From contig JAFGSN010000188.1 of the NCBI GenBank assembly GCA_016934575.1, positions 1-33,836 of the forward strand: a stretch of DNA of 33,836 nt, given 5' to 3'. Under the pieces are notes generated by a model that had not been told where the DNA came from, searched no databases, and worked only from the letters and a program-made list of their open reading frames with translations. A program made the position numbers and the translations under genes. Origin of the DNA: Vicinamibacteria bacterium. GTDB lineage: Bacteria > Acidobacteriota > Vicinamibacteria > Fen-336. Positions 30,975 to 33,836 of this stretch are shown piece by piece; position 1 is the stretch's first letter; each line of letters opens with the position of its first letter.

Positions 30975-32321
30975 TCAATGAGCGAGAGCGTCGAAAGCCA
31001 TCTTCAGAATGACGGGCGGCTGAAGATTGTCGCGATCGACGGACCCGTCCCGCGAAAATCTCTCCCACTGACTTCTTGCGACGACGTAGAGGTCGTGGCC
31101 GACGCACGCGGCGAGCGTGGGCTCGTCGAAGACGGGGTGGGCGCGCGCGAGCACCCGCGCCTCGATGATGCGCTCACGACGCTCGTCGAGGCGAAAAGCG
31201 ACGACACGATGAGGCGGGAGCGCATTCTGAACGCCGATGAGCCAGGCGCCGTACTCGACCAGGCCGTCGGTTCCACACATGGCAACGCCAGGCGGCGACG
31301 CGAGCCAGCGGACGGCGCCGTCATCCATGGCGACGCGAGCGATTCCGAGGGCATGGTCAGCGACAAACAGGACGCCGGCGGCGCATGTCAGACCTTGCGG
31401 TGAAAGAAACGTGCCCGCCTTCGTCAGCTCTTCGAGAACAGCGCCGTCAGGCCTCATGACACAGATGCGCCCTGCCTTCATGTCCGAGACGAACACGACT
31501 CCTCCTGGACCGACCGTAAGATCCCCCAACAGGGCTTCCGGCGGCGGATCCAACTTGCGTCGAATAAGACCGCTGTCAAGATCCAGCTCGACCAAGAACG
31601 AGCGGCCTTCATCCTCCTTGCGATAACCCCGCATCTGTGGGACCGCCAGGCTCGTCGCCCAGAGTGAGCGCTTGTCGGGATCAACGCCGAGACCGAGGAC
31701 GCCGAGAAAACCGTGCTCGCCCTCGGACACAAAATCCTTTATTGATCCGTCCCGGGCGATCCGCACGATCTTTCGGCGATGCACGCTGCTCACATGGAAC
31801 GCGCCGGTCCTCGGGTCATGCGCGATGCCTTCCGTCAAGAGATCCCGTTGGGGAAGCGTGAACGCCACGACTCCGCCGCCCGCGAACGTGCGGTTTGATT
31901 CCAGATGCGACACGACATCGCGAAATCCGGCGGTCTTTCGCAAATCCTGGAATTCCCGCTCCTGCTCGATCCCCATGCCAAGGCCCATGCCGGCAATCTG
32001 TTCCAGCCGGCCGATTGCGTCCGAGGCCTGACTGTTCACGGCATGAGCGCGCGCAAGCTGCAGGAGAACGCGCGGATTTCCGGGCAGCAACTCGGCCAGG
32101 CTCCGGCTCGCGGCGAGCAGCGCCGCGGCGTCGTGCTTTTCCCGCGCGTGTTCGACATCTCGTGAAAGACGGCTTGCTTCTTCCGCGAGAGACGGCGCCT
32201 CGTCGGACTCCAGCGGTGGTCCCGCGGCCAGCCATACGACGAGTCCGAGCGCCAGACATCGACAGGCCGTCCGCGTTCCAGTCGCCTCGACAAAGGAATC
32301 ATCGCCACGCACATTCTTCAT
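30975..32321 (-). CDS. Exported SMP-30/NHL-like beta-propeller protein with N-terminal helical repeats
   Basis: The 448-residue protein has a hydrophobic signal segment at about 20-35. A helical TPR-like part follows at about 45-140 (LAEEASRLSRDVEHAREKHDAAALLAASRSLAELLPGN is typical). The rest (about 150-448) is a propeller of the SMP-30/gluconolactonase/LRE-like type, with repeated strand patterns such as EGIAHDPRTGAFHVSS, DGSIKDFVSEGEHG, GGVVFVSDMKAGRICVMRPDGAVL and GVLFVADHALGIARVAMDDG. Such propellers act as lactonases or as binding scaffolds in the periplasm; no metal-ligand set is confirmed. ATG at 32321 has GGAGAG upstream. It stands alone, convergent with ridA. The domain order is inferred from pattern and is likely. 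Confidence 0.75.
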   Translation of the reverse strand: MKNVRGDDSFVEATGTRTACRCLALGLVVWLAAGPPLESDEAPSLAEEASRLSRDVEHAREKHDAAALLAASRSLAELLPGNPRVLLQLARAHAVNSQASDAIGRLEQIAGMGLGMGIEQEREFQDLRKTAGFRDVVSHLESNRTFAGGGVVAFTLPQRDLLTEGIAHDPRTGAFHVSSVHRRKIVRIARDGSIKDFVSEGEHGFLGVLGLGVDPDKRSLWATSLAVPQMRGYRKEDEGRSFLVELDLDSGLIRRKLDPPPEALLGDLTVGPGGVVFVSDMKAGRICVMRPDGAVLEELTKAGTFLSPQGLTCAAGVLFVADHALGIARVAMDDGAVRWLASPPGVAMCGTDGLVEYGAWLIGVQNALPPHRVVAFRLDERRERIIEARVLARAHPVFDEPTLAACVGHDLYVVARSQWERFSRDGSVDRDNLQPPVILKMAFDALAH

Positions 32322-32531
32322 CTCTCCACCTCGTCATCATCCAGACGCCGTCGATCGCACTATTCAACCATTCACCGCATCCGCAAACCGTCGTATCGCC
32401 ATCCCTCGCCGCTTCGTGACCGCCTTGTCGGGCATCAAGCCCAAGCGCAGAGATACGGCCGCGAAAAGCTGCCCGGCAAATGAGCGCCTGCTTCTTCGTC
32501 GCGACGCGCCCGCCCGTTCACTTACGATCCG

Positions 32532-32909
32532 TCAGCTTTGGTTCGAGCTTTCGGTCGCCTCCGTGGACCCTCCCCGGCGTTCGTGACCGTATGCGGCGCG
32601 ACCGATAATAAGCAACCCGGCGAAGATGAACAGCAAGGGCCAGACGCTGATGGGAATCAACATGAGCGTGCTCGCCAGCAGGACGCACCCCGCCAGCAGC
32701 CAGAACGCGCCTTCGAGACGCATGCCGAAAGACACGCGCCCCAGGATCCTGCCGAGACCGATCGCGATGATGAGCGCCGGCCACAAGCGGTGGATGCGGC
32801 CGATCGATATATAACCAAGGCCCTCCAGGATCAGGAGCACGCCGATCAACAACAAAAACAGCCCGGTGATGAGGCCCGAGCCGAACAATCTTGAACGTGA
32901 GTCATGCAT
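32532..32909 (-). CDS. Small four-helix membrane protein, DUF5668/LiaF-like
   Basis: The 125-residue protein has hydrophobic segments at about 11-30, 38-55, 64-84 and 88-104, with the repeated pattern (GLFLLLIGVLLILEGLGYI, WPALIIAIGLGRIL, WLLAGCVLLASTLMLIPISVWPLLFIFAGLLII) of DUF5668 and the N-terminal part of LiaF/LiaI-type proteins. These are inner-membrane sensors or accessory proteins in envelope stress systems in Firmicutes; no kinase or regulator gene lies next to it here, so the role is unknown. ATG at 32909 is preferred, with GGAGG 6 bases upstream; the frame is open to 32957 without a site. It begins 63 bases after the protease stop on the same strand and could share its transcript. 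Confidence 0.8.
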   Translation of the reverse strand: MHDSRSRLFGSGLITGLFLLLIGVLLILEGLGYISIGRIHRLWPALIIAIGLGRILGRVSFGMRLEGAFWLLAGCVLLASTLMLIPISVWPLLFIFAGLLIIGRAAYGHERRGGSTEATESSNQS

Positions 32910-32972
32910 GCGACACCTCCCCCACAAGACCTTACGCAGGAGCGACGCGTGAAGCAAATACGCCTCGGCCGA

Positions 32973-33836
32973 TCACAATGGTGGCGTGAATGCCGAAAAC
33001 GTCGCCCATTCTTGCGTCGGAGACAGGCGGCCGCAATCGACGCAGCGAGACGCCGGAAACCGCGCGTGGCAGTGCGGACAGACGGCGCCGGATTCGAAGA
33101 TATCGAAAGCATTGCGGCACAGGCCGCACACCCAGAAAGCGCCGATAGGCGGCGCGGCCTTGCACGAAGGGCATGAGAATCCGGTCCGCCGAGCCAGCCG
33201 ATCCATCTTCGACAAGACACGCGCCGACTGAAACCCCCGCCAGCAACTGAGAGCGACGAACGCCGCTATGACGCCGATCCAAATCGAATGGCTATACAAG
33301 GCCAACACGACCAGGCCCGCGACGCCGGCGAAGCCGACGAGCGAAGCCACGCTCAGACTGCGAGCGCGTCCCAGGACGAACCAAAGCAGCGAACGGAGAA
33401 TCTGTCCGCCGTCCAGCGGATAGATCGGCAACAGGTTGAAGACGAGCACAAGCAGATTCATGATCCATATGGCGCTCAGCAAAGCGTACGCATCCGGAAC
33501 CGCTTCCACCAGACCGGAGAACCGACTCAGGATGATAAGCAGCGTCAGAACGGGCAGCAAAACAATATTGACGAGCGGTCCGGCGGCGATGCTCCAGAGA
33601 GTCGCGCCCGGTCGCTGCGGCGGGTCGACATAGGCCACGCCGCCGAGCGGCCAAAGCACGATCTGATTTGCCCTGCCGCCGGCCTGTCGGCAAGCGAGCG
33701 AGTGACCCAGCTCATGCATCGTCACGATCGCGAACAAGGCGAGATATTCGAGGACGTTCCAGAGAAACGAGCTGTAGCGTCCCAGACGCCACTGAATCTG
33801 GTAGACCGCGACGATGAACCAGGACCAATGAAGAAA
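32973..33836 (-). CDS. Site-2 protease (M50) with C-terminal zinc ribbons, partial at window edge
   Basis: The gene runs off the right edge; its frame is open to 33836, so the start is outside. The catalytic HELGH is encoded at 33702-33716 and the second zinc-ligand motif LDGG at about 33409-33420 (NLLPIYPLDGGQ). The first visible residues WSWFIVAV match the N-terminal helix of this family. At least six hydrophobic segments follow. After the membrane core, the last 70 residues carry CPSC, CGLC, CPHC and CVDC pairs, consistent with two zinc ribbons. S2P proteases cut within the membrane, usually to release anti-sigma or signalling domains. The ribbons may bind a substrate or another protein. 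A soluble partner is not identified. Confidence 0.87.
   Translation of the reverse strand, partial: FLHWSWFIVAVYQIQWRLGRYSSFLWNVLEYLALFAIVTMHELGHSLACRQAGGRANQIVLWPLGGVAYVDPPQRPGATLWSIAAGPLVNIVLLPVLTLLIILSRFSGLVEAVPDAYALLSAIWIMNLLVLVFNLLPIYPLDGGQILRSLLWFVLGRARSLSVASLVGFAGVAGLVVLALYSHSIWIGVIAAFVALSCWRGFQSARVLSKMDRLARRTGFSCPSCKAAPPIGAFWVCGLCRNAFDIFESGAVCPHCHARFPASRCVDCGRLSPTQEWATFSAFTPPL

Noticed and set aside
1-33836. CRISPR array, toxin-antitoxin pair or defence cluster
   Set aside because: No regularly spaced direct repeats and no recognisable defence effector or toxin genes were seen on either strand.

Overview
The window is about 33.8 kb of high-GC, gene-dense DNA from a Gram-negative-type bacterium. 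The inner-membrane transporters with periplasmic partners, exported proteins and a probable outer-membrane protein support this. No rRNA, tRNA or ribosomal-protein marker is present, so the lineage cannot be fixed. The TatT-type TRAP operon, two-subunit 2-oxoacid:ferredoxin oxidoreductase and b6f-like cytochrome b would suit a deep-branching or deltaproteobacteria-like lineage, but that is inference. No complete phage, CRISPR array, toxin-antitoxin pair or biosynthetic cluster was found.

Region 1 (1-2.4 kb) looks like a scar of mobile DNA. It has the first 92 residues of a tyrosine recombinase (299-577), a long imperfect inverted repeat with attC-like outer boxes (821-907), an orphan membrane protein starting 17 bases later (924-1574), a second inverted repeat at that gene's end, and then a flavodoxin-like gene on the other strand. 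Region 2 (2.7-4.9 kb) holds an unknown protein with two membrane segments and an exported PNPOx-like protein with a twin-arginine signal.

Region 3 (5.0-9.2 kb) is a three-gene TRAP transporter operon: TatT lipoprotein, DctP-type binding protein and fused DctQM permease. Its candidate promoter overlaps a perfect palindrome. The binding protein lacks the arginine that normally holds the substrate carboxylate. Region 4 (9.4-18.1 kb) is a set of unrelated envelope genes: a small exported protein, an EamA exporter, an HGSNAT-like membrane acyltransferase, a TPR protein, a small holin-like membrane protein, a PIG-V-like glycosyltransferase, an outer-membrane-like protein and a HAD hydrolase with an extra N-terminal region.

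Region 5 (18.2-25.9 kb) is the metabolic core. korB and korA run leftward. Divergently, sdhC-sdhA-sdhB-Rieske-cytochrome b runs rightward with overlapping or near-touching genes. Together they could take a 2-oxoacid to acyl-CoA with reduced ferredoxin, oxidise succinate to quinone, and reoxidise quinol through a Rieske/cytochrome b complex. Only one small SDH anchor is seen, and no cytochrome c subunit lies beside the Rieske/b pair.

Region 6 (25.9-33.8 kb) has a DUF1848 protein, an HU-like DNA-binding protein with a clear terminator, a GT-C glycosyltransferase, an exported isochorismatase-fold hydrolase, an AlkD-RidA gene pair, an exported beta-propeller protein, a small DUF5668-like membrane protein and a site-2 protease with C-terminal zinc ribbons that runs off the window end.
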